The notes below the pieces were generated by a model. That model saw nothing but the letters and a program-made list of their open reading frames with translations, was not told the DNA's origin and ran no database searches. Both the position numbers and the translations under genes were made by a program. This document shows positions 7,364 through 14,327 of a DNA stretch of 21,963 nt, piece by piece. Location: the NCBI GenBank assembly GCA_001701135.1, contig DAAN01000022.1:35282-57244 (forward strand), given 5' to 3'. Each line of letters begins with the position of its first letter. Within the stretch, counting starts at the first letter, position 1. This DNA comes from Bacteroidales bacterium H3 (lineage in GTDB: Bacteria; Bacteroidota; Bacteroidia; Bacteroidales; Muribaculaceae).

Positions 7364-8662
7364 TGTCCACTAAAAAATGGACGAGGTTAAAAATTAAATA
7401 AATTCGGTTCACTTGAATCACAGAGAACATTGATAATTTTGAAATTCGATTTGTCGAACAGGTCACGCAGACAGGTCTTGTCTGTCAGCGAGATTCCGAG
7501 AATCTGAAGGACTTCGTAGATGCTTCGCTCCAGTTTCATGTCGTGCTGCACTATCGCCACAAGGCAATAAGTAATTATGGCACAATAGATTTGGATGCGG
7601 ACGGCATTCTCGGAGGTCTCCCAGAACTTCTTGATACGCAGATGCTGTTTGATCCATTTGAAGAAAAGCTCCACGCTCCACCGATTGCGGTACAGTTCGG
7701 CTATTGTCCCGGCAGCTGCCGTCAGATTGTTGGTCAGGAATATGTATCTTGTACCGTCTTCCGGGTCGATGCATACCACCTTCCGCAGTTTCTCCGGATA
7801 ATCCTTTGCGCTTTTATAAACCGTGAAGTAACCGATTGCATCAGAAATCACGTTTGGAGGAAGCCTCCGTTTCCATGTCACAGGCTTGAACCTGACATTG
7901 GTTTTCGCCCTGACGACGAAGAACGCACCGATACGGTTGATGGTGTCGAGATTGCCGAAATCGTTGTAGCCACGGTCGAAGATATAATGGGCGCCTTTCT
8001 CATACGGTATCTCCGGCATTGCCTTTGAATCGTGAACTTTTGCTTCGGTAATATGCACGAATGCAGGAACTTGAGCCTCCACGTCATAAAGAGTGTGCAT
8101 CTTGATGCCACCCTTGTGCTTGCGGAACTTGGCCCATTCGAACACCGACAGGCAAAGGTCGATGGTAGTTGAATCGAAGGCATAGACATGGCCGTCAAGC
8201 TCGAATATTTTCTGTATCCGCCGCTTGCGTGCTTCCGCTATCATGAAGAAGGCATACTCCTCGAAGATGCGGTAGTCGCGTTGCTCGTTAGCCTTGCTAA
8301 GATTACTTCTCGTTACGGATTTTCCGATTCCGAGGTGATAGACCTTGCCTGCATGCGCTTCCAGTGCGACGATGAGATCCCGAAGGCTCTCCCGATTAGA
8401 AAGCTGCCCGAACATCATCGTAAGTAATTGATTCCAACAAGTATAACTCTTTACATACTTGTCGCCATCATACTTCGCGACTATACGATTGAACTTACTC
8501 CTGTTCAAGAACTGGGCTAATTGGGAGAAAACGAAAGGGTCTTTATGCATAACGGTCTGATTATGACCGCAAATGTAATTTGAAATCCGTTCGCTCCCAA
8601 ATCGCTTATAACATATTGAATTTCAATAATTTCAAAGTACTCTTATGATTTTTCAGTGGACA
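7364..8662 (-). mobile_element. IS4-family insertion sequence (~1.3 kb)
   Basis: Terminal inverted repeats TGTCCACTAAAAAAT (7364-7378) and its complement (8648-8662) match at 14 of 15 positions and bracket one transposase gene. Weaker similarity (TCACTAC against TCATTAG) extends 7 bp outside each end, so the true tips may be 7357 and 8669. No convincing target duplication is visible, and the two flanks belong to different genes (a membrane-protein start on the left, an AbiH start on the right), so a deletion or recombination has happened at this IS since insertion. Confidence 0.88.
7387..8550 (-). CDS. IS4-family DDE transposase
   Basis: 387 aa, full length for the family. An N-terminal DNA-binding part (~1-110) is followed by the RNase-H-like core with the catalytic triad D126 (AFDSTT), D192 (IFDRGYND) and E294. 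The IS4 signature Y-x2-R-x3-E-x6-K is exact: Y287, R290, E294, K301 (YRNRWSVELFFKWIK). The frame is uninterrupted, so the element may still be able to move. Reads toward the left end of the element; only ~8 bp separate its stop from the left inverted repeat. Confidence 0.95.
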   Translation of the reverse strand: MHKDPFVFSQLAQFLNRSKFNRIVAKYDGDKYVKSYTCWNQLLTMMFGQLSNRESLRDLIVALEAHAGKVYHLGIGKSVTRSNLSKANEQRDYRIFEEYAFFMIAEARKRRIQKIFELDGHVYAFDSTTIDLCLSVFEWAKFRKHKGGIKMHTLYDVEAQVPAFVHITEAKVHDSKAMPEIPYEKGAHYIFDRGYNDFGNLDTINRIGAFFVVRAKTNVRFKPVTWKRRLPPNVISDAIGYFTVYKSAKDYPEKLRKVVCIDPEDGTRYIFLTNNLTAAAGTIAELYRNRWSVELFFKWIKQHLRIKKFWETSENAVRIQIYCAIITYCLVAIVQHDMKLERSIYEVLQILGISLTDKTCLRDLFDKSNFKIINVLCDSSEPNLFNF

Positions 8663-8774
8663 CTAATGAAACAAAAATAAATTTATGTTGAAGCCACTGC
8701 TTAAAATTCGAATAGCTTGTATGGAGACCTGTAAAAATGTCAAATCCATTTCCAATAATATAAAGATGTTTCAT
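8643..8774 (-). pseudogene. abiH: AbiH-family abortive infection gene, 5' fragment cut by the IS
   Basis: A leftward frame from the ATG at 8774 reads MKHLYIIGNGFDIFTG, then LHTSYSNFKQWLQ. This is the characteristic N-terminus of AbiH (PF14253): hydrophobic strand, GNGFD nucleotide-binding-like motif, then the (T/S)SY-x-(D/N)F helix. About 37 codons survive; at 8662 the frame enters the IS end and stops at 8643-8645. AbiH proteins are normally several hundred residues and block phage growth by an unclear mechanism. The rest is not on the other side of the IS, so it has been deleted. It is on the same strand as the CoiA-like operon and 113 bp downstream of it. Confidence 0.72.
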
Positions 8775-8887
8775 TTTAATAATCCACAATCTAAATTCAG
8801 AACTTAATAGTGTAATTTACCAATGCAAGTGTTAGTGTAGTTTATAGTGTCCGCATTTCGGATAGATTCGTAATTTACGGAAGTTTA

Positions 8888-9652
8888 TCAATCAGTATTC
8901 CATCGGTTGCCTTTGTATCCATCATAAGCATCCAATGCATCTGGTAAATTCCCGTAAGGATAGTAACCAGTACCAAGATTATGCTCTGATTGAACTTCAT
9001 TGTAATATTCAATACATTCCGATTCGACTATTAATCCATAATTATCTATTTTAAATCGATATTCACTATTTTTAAAGTCTTTGAGCACAGTGGCATATCC
9101 ATTGACAAACAGATTATATCCTTTTTTTTCTTGATACTCAGGGTTTATAACAACTTCTCCGTTTTGATTCAAAAATCCGATGAGGCCATTATGTTTAAAT
9201 CCATAGGTGTTTTCTCCCGCTTCAAATATTCTCTCATATCTGGTGCCTTTAATTTCGGTTCCGTCAAGATGAAAGAGAGTGCAATAATCTTTCCTATAAG
9301 CTATGAGACGATTGCCGTTGCATAATGTCAACTCATTATAATTGTTTTCAATTAGTATATCACCTTTTGTGTTCAATAAACCTTTATATTGGCAACTTGA
9401 GCCATATAGTTTTAATTTATCAAATATTGTATTTGATGGAGCTGCTTTAATTTTGTCAGGTTGTATTGTTTGACCAAAAATGATAAACGAACCCTTGTCA
9501 AATCCATGCGCATCATGAAGAACGCCATAAATCCTACGACCTTCTATCTTTAGAAAGTCAGATGCAACTGGATTACCAACATAATCCAGATGTTCAATTT
9601 GATAACATAACTCATCAAATTCTTCTTTGGAACGGATAGGTGTATATTTCAT
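8888..9652 (-). CDS. WG-repeat protein, third gene of CoiA-like operon
   Basis: 254 aa from the ATG at 9652; a TTG six bases upstream (9658) would overlap the preceding stop and is less likely. At least one good WG (KWG-like) repeat is visible, NGLIGFLNQNGEVVINPEY, around residues 155-175, with weaker copies before it (KGLLNTKGDILIENNYNEL and CTLFHLDGTEI). The repeat forms a beta-hairpin unit; family members are often binding scaffolds and have no fixed enzyme activity. No signal peptide, so likely cytoplasmic. Starts 2 bp after the CoiA-like stop, which implies co-translation. AT-rich codons, like the rest of this operon and unlike the core genes. Confidence 0.75.
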   Translation of the reverse strand: MKYTPIRSKEEFDELCYQIEHLDYVGNPVASDFLKIEGRRIYGVLHDAHGFDKGSFIIFGQTIQPDKIKAAPSNTIFDKLKLYGSSCQYKGLLNTKGDILIENNYNELTLCNGNRLIAYRKDYCTLFHLDGTEIKGTRYERIFEAGENTYGFKHNGLIGFLNQNGEVVINPEYQEKKGYNLFVNGYATVLKDFKNSEYRFKIDNYGLIVESECIEYYNEVQSEHNLGTGYYPYGNLPDALDAYDGYKGNRWNTD

Positions 9653-9654
9653 AT

Positions 9655-10773
9655 TCAAAGAATATCTTTACAAATGTGATAATAGAACTTATGGCTTTGC
9701 ATACAGTTCATCTGTTCTGATGACAGAGATTGTGCAATTGGAACCATGTTTTGTGAACCCCCAAAATCTTCTCTGTAATGGGGACAAGACACAGCACAAT
9801 ATGGAGAAGGTTTACGTGGCAAGTTATGTTTCTTGTATAAAACACATAACCTTTCTCCCCAAGAGTCCTGCTTGCTGAATTTGCATAAGAAACAATTGCG
9901 AATTTTAACTCCTCGTTTAGAAAATTCTTGAAAAATCTCTTTGAATGGAGTTTCTATTTCGGTTATGTAATAATGGACATTGGATGGTAACATCTTGCTT
10001 ACTTCATAACAGTGGCAATCAAATGACCGGAACCGGCCTTGGCTATTTAACCAAAATGCAAGTGTGTTTTTGCGACTAAAGCAGTCTTCATACTCATCAA
10101 AGCTGCCGATTGGGTCAAATGATTCTACTTTATTAAAATTATATAATGTGATATTTTTGTCGTTAGAATATCTATAATAGTAATGCTCATCCCTTACAGC
10201 CGTTAACTTACAGTTGCTGACTATATTGTCAATTTGTTCTTCTGATTGAATTGGAATTTCAATAATACGAACACCATCCTTGATTTTGTCCTCTGTGCAT
10301 TTATGAGTAACCATAATTTCAATTAGCACAGGAGGTGTCTCGGGATTTGTAGATGATGTTAAAAGCAAGTCTGCTCTGTATTGGTGGTAAGTTGCCTCTA
10401 TCTCGCAGGAATCATAATATTTACGCAAATCGAATACAACAGGTTTTTCACCTTCACACTTGGGAAAACCAATGAACGGACATTCTAAAGAGCAAATCGC
10501 CTTGGCGTTGTAAGAAAGAAGAAAATGCTCGGACGATAAGAATGCATGCCTTATCCTGATTTTCGCTAACTTATGTAAATATAATTCATAAGAACAATTC
10601 CCCGCATTTTTATGAACGAAATGCCATTTACGCACTTTGCCCATATGTGGATTCATTAATTCTCCACATATAGGACAAAAATATTTTTCGTTACGTTTAG
10701 CTGTTGAAACATTTATTAGATCGCCGCTTGAATTATTAGCGTAGCTATAATTTTGAGAGAGGATTTTTGCCAT
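9655..10773 (-). CDS. CoiA-like zinc-finger/nuclease protein
   Basis: 372 aa. N-terminal zinc-binding module YFCPICGELM (C33, C36) with KWHFVHK (H51, H54) and C60, the layout at the start of competence protein CoiA. A PD-(D/E)xK-like core follows: YRADLLL (D135) and VLIEIMVTHK (E152, K158), then GVRIIEIPI. The C-terminal third adds another Cys-rich module (CFLC ... C ... CAVSCPH), likely a second metal site absent from classical CoiA. CoiA proteins are predicted nucleases that help incoming DNA recombine during competence; in Bacteroidota such relatives are also found in accessory and mobile regions, and no other competence gene is visible here. A role in DNA processing or defence is inference. 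It starts 1 bp from the stop of the lipoprotein gene. Confidence 0.75.
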   Translation of the reverse strand: MAKILSQNYSYANNSSGDLINVSTAKRNEKYFCPICGELMNPHMGKVRKWHFVHKNAGNCSYELYLHKLAKIRIRHAFLSSEHFLLSYNAKAICSLECPFIGFPKCEGEKPVVFDLRKYYDSCEIEATYHQYRADLLLTSSTNPETPPVLIEIMVTHKCTEDKIKDGVRIIEIPIQSEEQIDNIVSNCKLTAVRDEHYYYRYSNDKNITLYNFNKVESFDPIGSFDEYEDCFSRKNTLAFWLNSQGRFRSFDCHCYEVSKMLPSNVHYYITEIETPFKEIFQEFSKRGVKIRNCFLCKFSKQDSWGERLCVLYKKHNLPRKPSPYCAVSCPHYREDFGGSQNMVPIAQSLSSEQMNCMQSHKFYYHICKDIL

Positions 10774-10774
10774 A

Positions 10775-11242
10775 TTATTCTTTTTTGCCGAAAATAGTTT
10801 GTAGTTTTTTCCGAATAGCCCCTAAAGCTAATTTTTGGTCTTGTGATATTGACAATCCGATACCACTACTTTTAACAACGGCAACGCTTTGGTCTGTATA
10901 AAGATCATAAAAGGTTATGGTAATGTAGGTATGTCCACCATCCCACTTTTCTGACTTAACATTTATATGAGGGGTAAGTGTATAACCTAAATAATCATCT
11001 GGGGCATAGGTTAAGGAAATTGGCTGCAATTTAGTATTTGCAATTTCATTTTGGACTAACAGCATAACATCATCCAGTTCTCTGTCTCCTGTTTGTTCTT
11101 TGCCGAAACTTACATACTTATATTTAGAAATGTTAGCTCCGTTTGAAACGACTAGTTTAGCCGATGATGAACAAGAAGTGAGCGTCATCAAAAATACTGA
11201 CAATATCAGTAAAAGCGAAAATATGGGAAATCGAGTGCGCAT
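10775..11242 (-). CDS. Small lipoprotein, first gene of CoiA-like operon
   Basis: 155 aa from the ATG at 11242. The frame is open 90 nt further up, but this ATG starts a proper signal peptide (MRTRFPIFSLLLILSVF) ending in a lipobox LTSC with the lipidated Cys at residue 24, and it follows a good -7 element. The mature part (~130 aa) begins with Ser-rich SSSAKLV, contains YKYVSFG, and ends in a basic amphipathic stretch. I do not recognise the family; the pattern is reminiscent of DUF4136-like lipoproteins. Why an envelope lipoprotein is tightly coupled to a CoiA-like nuclease is unexplained. Confidence 0.75.
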   Translation of the reverse strand: MRTRFPIFSLLLILSVFLMTLTSCSSSAKLVVSNGANISKYKYVSFGKEQTGDRELDDVMLLVQNEIANTKLQPISLTYAPDDYLGYTLTPHINVKSEKWDGGHTYITITFYDLYTDQSVAVVKSSGIGLSISQDQKLALGAIRKKLQTIFGKKE

Positions 11243-11274
11243 AAATAATGAGTCGAAGATTATTGTTTTAATTA

Positions 11275-11282
11275 CAAAGTTA
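11275..11282 (-). promoter_or_regulatory. -7 element of the lipoprotein-CoiA-WG operon
   Basis: On the minus strand TAACTTTG matches TAnnTTTG; transcription would start ~25 nt before the lipoprotein ATG, which supports the shorter start. No clear -33 TTTG at the right distance. Confidence 0.45.
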
Positions 11283-11331
11283 GTAAAATTTTGCGTGATG
11301 TAGGCTGTGCACGATGAAATATTTTTTAACA

Positions 11332-11562
11332 TTAGCGACGCATACCGTGCTTTTGCTGAGAAAGTTTCATCATTCGGTGGGCCTGCATCATGCAGCGGTA
11401 GGCGAAGCGGCGGTCGTCTTCATTCGGATTGCGTCCCCACGGGAGGTCTGATGAGGTGCCACCGCCTCCGCATGACTGGGCGAATTGGGTTGCGCAGTCG
11501 AGGTAGCCGAGGAACAGGTACATCGCACACTTCAGAATCTCATTCGGCTGCTCGGCGATTGC
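11332..11562 (-). pseudogene. 3' fragment of an unrecognised Gly/Cys-rich-tail protein
   Basis: Frame reading IAEQPNEILKCAMYLF, then QFAQSCGGGGT, a WGRNPNEDDRRFAYRCM segment, and QAHRMMKL before the stop. The frame opens at 11613, but upstream of 11562 it runs in repeat R1, so only this part is native; its 5' part is missing. A diverged copy of the same tail (QFAQSCGSGG, then DRRLACRCMIQAHRM) lies at 18942-19134. I do not recognise the protein; the two decayed copies next to repeats suggest a mobile-element cargo or transfer gene. Confidence 0.55.
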
Positions 11563-11682
11563 CGGTAAAAAGATACAAAAAGCGATTGACAAGTTTATTT
11601 TGCTGCTTGCCAATCGTTTGTATATTAGCTATTTACGTCTTAAAATCGGGCGGATTTTATATCAATACTCGTCCTCGTTGAA
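11563..11682. repeat. Direct repeat R1, copy a (120 bp)
   Basis: Aligns over its full 120 bp with 20345-20464, same orientation, differing mainly in the loop and a few scattered bases. Read on the minus strand it is the end of a gene (codons for FNEDEY, then stop) followed by a hairpin built from AAAAAGCGATTGACAAG and its near-complement with a T run: a gene tail plus terminator. The upstream coding part is gone here (the frame is open for only 11 codons). A short third match is at 15576-15599. Confidence 0.8.
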
Positions 11683-11720
11683 GATCGAGTAGGTCGCTTA
11701 GTATGAGGGTATTATGTGTG

Positions 11721-11812
11721 TCATGTTTACATTTGGCAAAACAAACCGCGCCATTTGAGACGGTCTGAGGCAATTGGCAGCCTGTTGGCGAAACATTGGA
11801 CAAACAAACGCC
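11721..11812. repeat. Direct repeat R2, copy a
   Basis: Matches 17600-17702 in the same orientation, with a perfectly conserved 37-bp core at 11735-11771 (copy b 17614-17650) and a conserved end AAACATTGG(A/T)CAAACAAACGCC. The middle differs by a small insertion. Not coding as far as I can see. Confidence 0.8.
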
Positions 11813-11832
11813 CGAACACCTCATTATTCTTC

Positions 11833-11886
11833 TTCCTTAGGAGGATTTCATCCTGCTTGTTCCTTAGGAGGATTTCATCCTGCTTG
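11833..11886. repeat. 27-bp exact tandem duplication
   Basis: The unit TTCCTTAGGAGGATTTCATCC plus CTGCTTG occurs twice head to tail (11833-11859, 11860-11886). In the leftward frame it would encode the 9-residue repeat KQDEILLRN/K, but the surrounding frame is not convincing as a gene. Each unit carries an internal GGATTTCATCC palindrome-like core. Confidence 0.8.
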
Positions 11887-12002
11887 GCAAGTTTATTCCA
11901 CATAAATATCTGATAACAAGATATATCTAAGTTGGAAGAATATTCCTTCTGCAAGTTCATAACATTTATTAACAATTAGACGCTGGCTTTCTTTCCACTC
12001 AA

Positions 12003-12917
12003 TTATAGCTGAGAAATGAGTTCAGTCCCGGTCATAACCTCCATTTTAGAGAAGGCAAACAGCTTCTTTCCGAGGTCTTTAAGTGAATGACCGATGTGAT
12101 AGACATCTTCATCAATTATAAGAAAACGGTCGTGAGCCTTGTTATAAGGGTGCAAAGTCACTCCGGGATATTGGGCATTATGCCGCGCGACATCCTGACG
12201 AAGTTGCTGTGAAATCTTACCGTCGTAAATATCCACTGTCACGCCTGGGTTCCTTTTTGACAGTTGCACCAGCACAGAATCATCAACATAGCTATCGATG
12301 ACAACAATCCTGTTTTTAGCCTGCCTGATTAGTTTGGCTACGAAAGCATATGCATCAAAATCTGGCCGTTGAAGAAAATGCCCTGTTCAGGTTCTTTAAG
12401 TTCATTCAACCTATCAAGAATCGCATCGACCTTTTCATCAGTTTTCAACTGTTTCATCTCAATGCGGTCTATCCTTTGGAAAATAGAGGCGTTATTCATC
12501 CGGAAGTTCCGCATTGCCACAAATGCGTCAATAATTCGGATACTTGTATATATGGCGGTATCACTTTTCAATACGGCAGAAAGCATGGCTACTCCCTGTT
12601 CGGTAAATGCAAAATGATTAACGGACGAATGTTTGAGCCCCCTGAACCGGTCGCAATTTGCGACCAGTTCATCTTTCTCCTGATTTGAGAGCTGAAATCT
12701 GAAATGTTCTGGGAAACGCTCGACATTCCTTTTCACCTGTTCGTTAAGTCGTTTGGTCTCAACTCCATACTGCCAAATCCCGGTCTATCATCACTTGCTT
12801 GCCTCTCAGAGTAAAGATACGGTTTTCTATTGGCATTGGCAACTGGTCACAGTATGTGACAGGTTTCTTGTCTGATGTATTTTGGCTTGATAATTTGTTT
12901 TCTTGTGTTGGTCCCAT
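12003..12917 (-). pseudogene. ORF6N-domain plus PLD-like protein, broken by two frameshifts
   Basis: Read leftward from the ATG at 12917: an N-terminal extension, then the ORF6N domain (IENRIFTLRGKQVMIDRDLA), a break near 12772 where about 5 nt are missing (GTATGGAGTTGAG should continue as Y-G-V-E), then TKRLNEQVKRNVERFPEHF and FTEQGVAMLSAVLKSD. A second break near 12353 looks like loss of one T in a T run (FFNGQI / FDAYAFVAK). The last part is a PLD-like domain: VVIDSYVDDSVL, then NKAHDRFLIID. ORF6N (KilA-N-like) proteins are DNA-binding proteins of phages and mobile elements; the Bacteroidota form often carries this PLD-like tail. Both reading-frame losses make it non-functional as read. 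Confidence 0.85.
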
Positions 12918-12965
12918 ACGCAAAATTACCTATAATTTTTGAAATCAGAGGCTATATATGAACAA

Positions 12966-13006
12966 TAACTTCCAATCGGCACACAAATTGTACCGATTGG
13001 AAGTTA
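12966..13006. repeat. Perfect 14-bp inverted repeat
   Basis: TAACTTCCAATCGG (12966-12979) and CCGATTGGAAGTTA (12993-13006) are perfectly complementary with a 13-nt spacer. There is no T run on either side. It separates the HTH remnant from the ORF6N pseudogene: an old terminator, operator or element end. Confidence 0.65.
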
Positions 13007-13007
13007 A

Positions 13008-13184
13008 TCACATTGGAAGAAAACCGGATGAGGCATAAGGCTCATAATGGAATCTCCGTAGAAAGAGGTTTACATCCTCCTGAGTGTACCAATATTTATC
13101 TCCTTCTCATGAATATCCTAAATATCCGTTGTCCAGTAGTTTTTTCAGATACTTGTCCTTGATAGAAGGGTCATAAGAGATTTG
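13008..13184 (-). pseudogene. Remnant of a small HTH/excisionase-like protein
   Basis: Leftward frame: ISYDPSIKDKYLKKLLDNGY, an in-frame TGA (13107-13109), then EGDKYWYTQEDVNLFLRRF and a stop at 13008. The pattern (recognition-helix-like KKLLDNGYL, wing, then WYTxEDVNxFL) resembles small MerR/excisionase-type DNA-binding proteins of Bacteroidota mobile elements. Stops directly upstream and the internal TGA show that it is dead. The family call is tentative. Confidence 0.4.
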
Positions 13185-13237
13185 TTATTATTACGGTTTG
13201 GCGGACAGTATAAAAATTTTTAGAAGATTTTTTGAAA

Positions 13238-13245
13238 TAAATTTG
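13238..13245 (+). promoter_or_regulatory. -7 element of the peroxide-defence operon
   Basis: TAAATTTG fits TAnnTTTG. No good -33 at the standard distance. The start would fall near 13252, immediately ahead of the operator region, so repressor binding would block it. Confidence 0.4.
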
Positions 13246-13252
13246 GCGGGGA

Positions 13253-13287
13253 TTGTAATTATTGCTATTTTTGTAATCATTACAAAA
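13253..13287 (+). promoter_or_regulatory. PerR-type operator(s)
   Basis: TTTTGTAATCATTACAAAA (13269-13287) is a perfect 9-1-9 palindrome. Its core TTGTAAT-C-ATTACAA closely fits the Fur/PerR box TTATAATnATTATAA. A half-degenerate copy, TTGTAATTATTGCTA, lies just upstream (13253-13267). It ends 10 bp before the regulator's ATG, which implies autoregulation and control of the downstream rubrerythrin. Confidence 0.75.
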
Positions 13288-13297
13288 TGAGGCGAAG

Positions 13298-13744
13298 ATG
13301 ACCACAGAATATTCGATAGCGAAACTCACCGAAATGCTTCAGGCGAAGGGGATACGTCCTTCGGCTCAGCGGATTGGGGTGCTCAGTATTGTGGCCAACA
13401 GCCACCGCCATCCGTCGGCAGAGGATATCTATTCGAATCTCTCGAAGCTCTTTCTGTCGCTATCGCGCACAACGGTCTACAATTCCCTGAAAACGCTGAC
13501 AGAGAAAGGATTGCTGCGCGAATTGGAGATTGAATCGGGATGTTCACGTTACGACATGGCCCAGCAGCCTGCTCACAGCCATTTCATTTGCCGGCGATGC
13601 TCGCGAATCTACGACATGCCCATGCCCGGCAACCTGGCCGAGTGGATGTCGCCCCGATTTGACATCGATTCGGTGGATGTGACCTTCCGCGGGCTGTGTC
13701 CGGATTGCATAAAACTGATTGACAACCAATCGACAACCAAATAA
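13298..13744 (+). CDS. perR: Fur-family peroxide regulator, PerR type
   Basis: 148 aa, normal length. N-terminal winged helix with HPSAEDIY (38-45) and [11 protein letters not shown] (57-67); C-terminal dimer domain with the structural zinc site C98-x2-C101 and C134-x2-C137. The residues that bind the sensing metal in PerR are at matching spacing: H38, D86, H93, H95 and D106; the two aspartates favour PerR over Fur, which has glutamate at the second site. PerR represses peroxide-defence genes and is inactivated when H2O2 oxidises its histidines. A PerR box lies immediately upstream and rubrerythrin immediately downstream, which strengthens the assignment. GC3-rich codons point to a core rather than acquired gene. 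Confidence 0.9.
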   Translation: MTTEYSIAKLTEMLQAKGIRPSAQRIGVLSIVANSHRHPSAEDIYSNLSKLFLSLSRTTVYNSLKTLTEKGLLRELEIESGCSRYDMAQQPAHSHFICRRCSRIYDMPMPGNLAEWMSPRFDIDSVDVTFRGLCPDCIKLIDNQSTTK

Positions 13745-13772
13745 TAACATAAAAAAATACCTCAAAAAAAAC

Positions 13773-14315
13773 ATGAAAGATTTAAAAGGAACAAAGACTG
13801 AACGCAACCTTCAGGAAGCGTTTGCAGGCGAATCGCAGGCTCGCAACAAATACAGCTATTATGCATCGAAGGCCAAGAAAGACGGCTACGAGCAGATTGC
13901 AGCCCTCTTCGAAGAGACTGCCCACAACGAGAAAGAGCATGCCAAACTGTGGTTCAAGCTTCTGCACGGCGGCGAGATTGCCGACACCATGACCAACCTC
14001 CGCGATGCCGCCGAGGGCGAAAACTACGAGTGGACCAACATGTATGACCGCATGGCAAAAGAAGCCGAAGAAGAGGGATTCCCCGAAATCGCCTTCAAAT
14101 TCCGCGCCGTTGGTGCCATCGAGCGCCACCACGAGGAGCGCTATCTGCGCCTGCTCAAGAACATCGAGGAGGGAATCGTATTCTCGCGCGAGGGCGACAC
14201 CATCTGGGTATGCCGCAACTGCGGTCACATCGTCGTAGGCAAGAAAGCGCCGAAGGTTTGCCCGGTTTGCGCCCATCCCGAAAGCTTCTTCGAAATCAAA
14301 GCCCAGAACTACTAA
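13773..14315 (+). CDS. rbr: Rubrerythrin
   Basis: 180 aa from the ATG at 13773; the frame is open further up but overlaps the regulator's end, and the family begins with [14 protein letters not shown] four-helix ferritin-like domain carries the diiron ligands E20, E53-x2-H56, E86/E97 and E117-x2-H120; a C-terminal rubredoxin domain carries C147-x2-C150 and C163-x2-C166. Reduces hydrogen peroxide to water in the cytoplasm of anaerobes, with electrons passed from a rubredoxin-type donor. Second gene of the operon, 28 bp after the regulator; the next gene encodes a plausible electron donor. No Shine-Dalgarno, only an A-rich leader. Confidence 0.95.
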   Translation: MKDLKGTKTERNLQEAFAGESQARNKYSYYASKAKKDGYEQIAALFEETAHNEKEHAKLWFKLLHGGEIADTMTNLRDAAEGENYEWTNMYDRMAKEAEEEGFPEIAFKFRAVGAIERHHEERYLRLLKNIEEGIVFSREGDTIWVCRNCGHIVVGKKAPKVCPVCAHPESFFEIKAQNY

Positions 14316-14327
14316 TTTCGAAAGAAG

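Larger units (their letters stand above)
11243..12002. other. Gene-poor, repeat-rich interval
   Basis: Contains no intact gene I can support: the operon promoter, a gene fragment (11332-11562), repeat R1 copy a, repeat R2 copy a and a 27-bp tandem duplication, listed separately. A leftward 82-codon frame (11727-11975) runs through R2 and the tandem repeat and is most likely fortuitous. Confidence 0.5.

Noticed and set aside
11307..11681. 124-codon rightward frame
   Set aside because: Lies opposite the Gly/Cys-rich tail fragment and R1; Arg/Ser/Gly-rich composition is typical of an antisense frame.
11727..11975. 82-codon leftward frame with KQDEILLR repeat
   Set aside because: Runs through repeat R2, whose other copy (17600-17702) does not keep this frame; kept only as a repeat observation.
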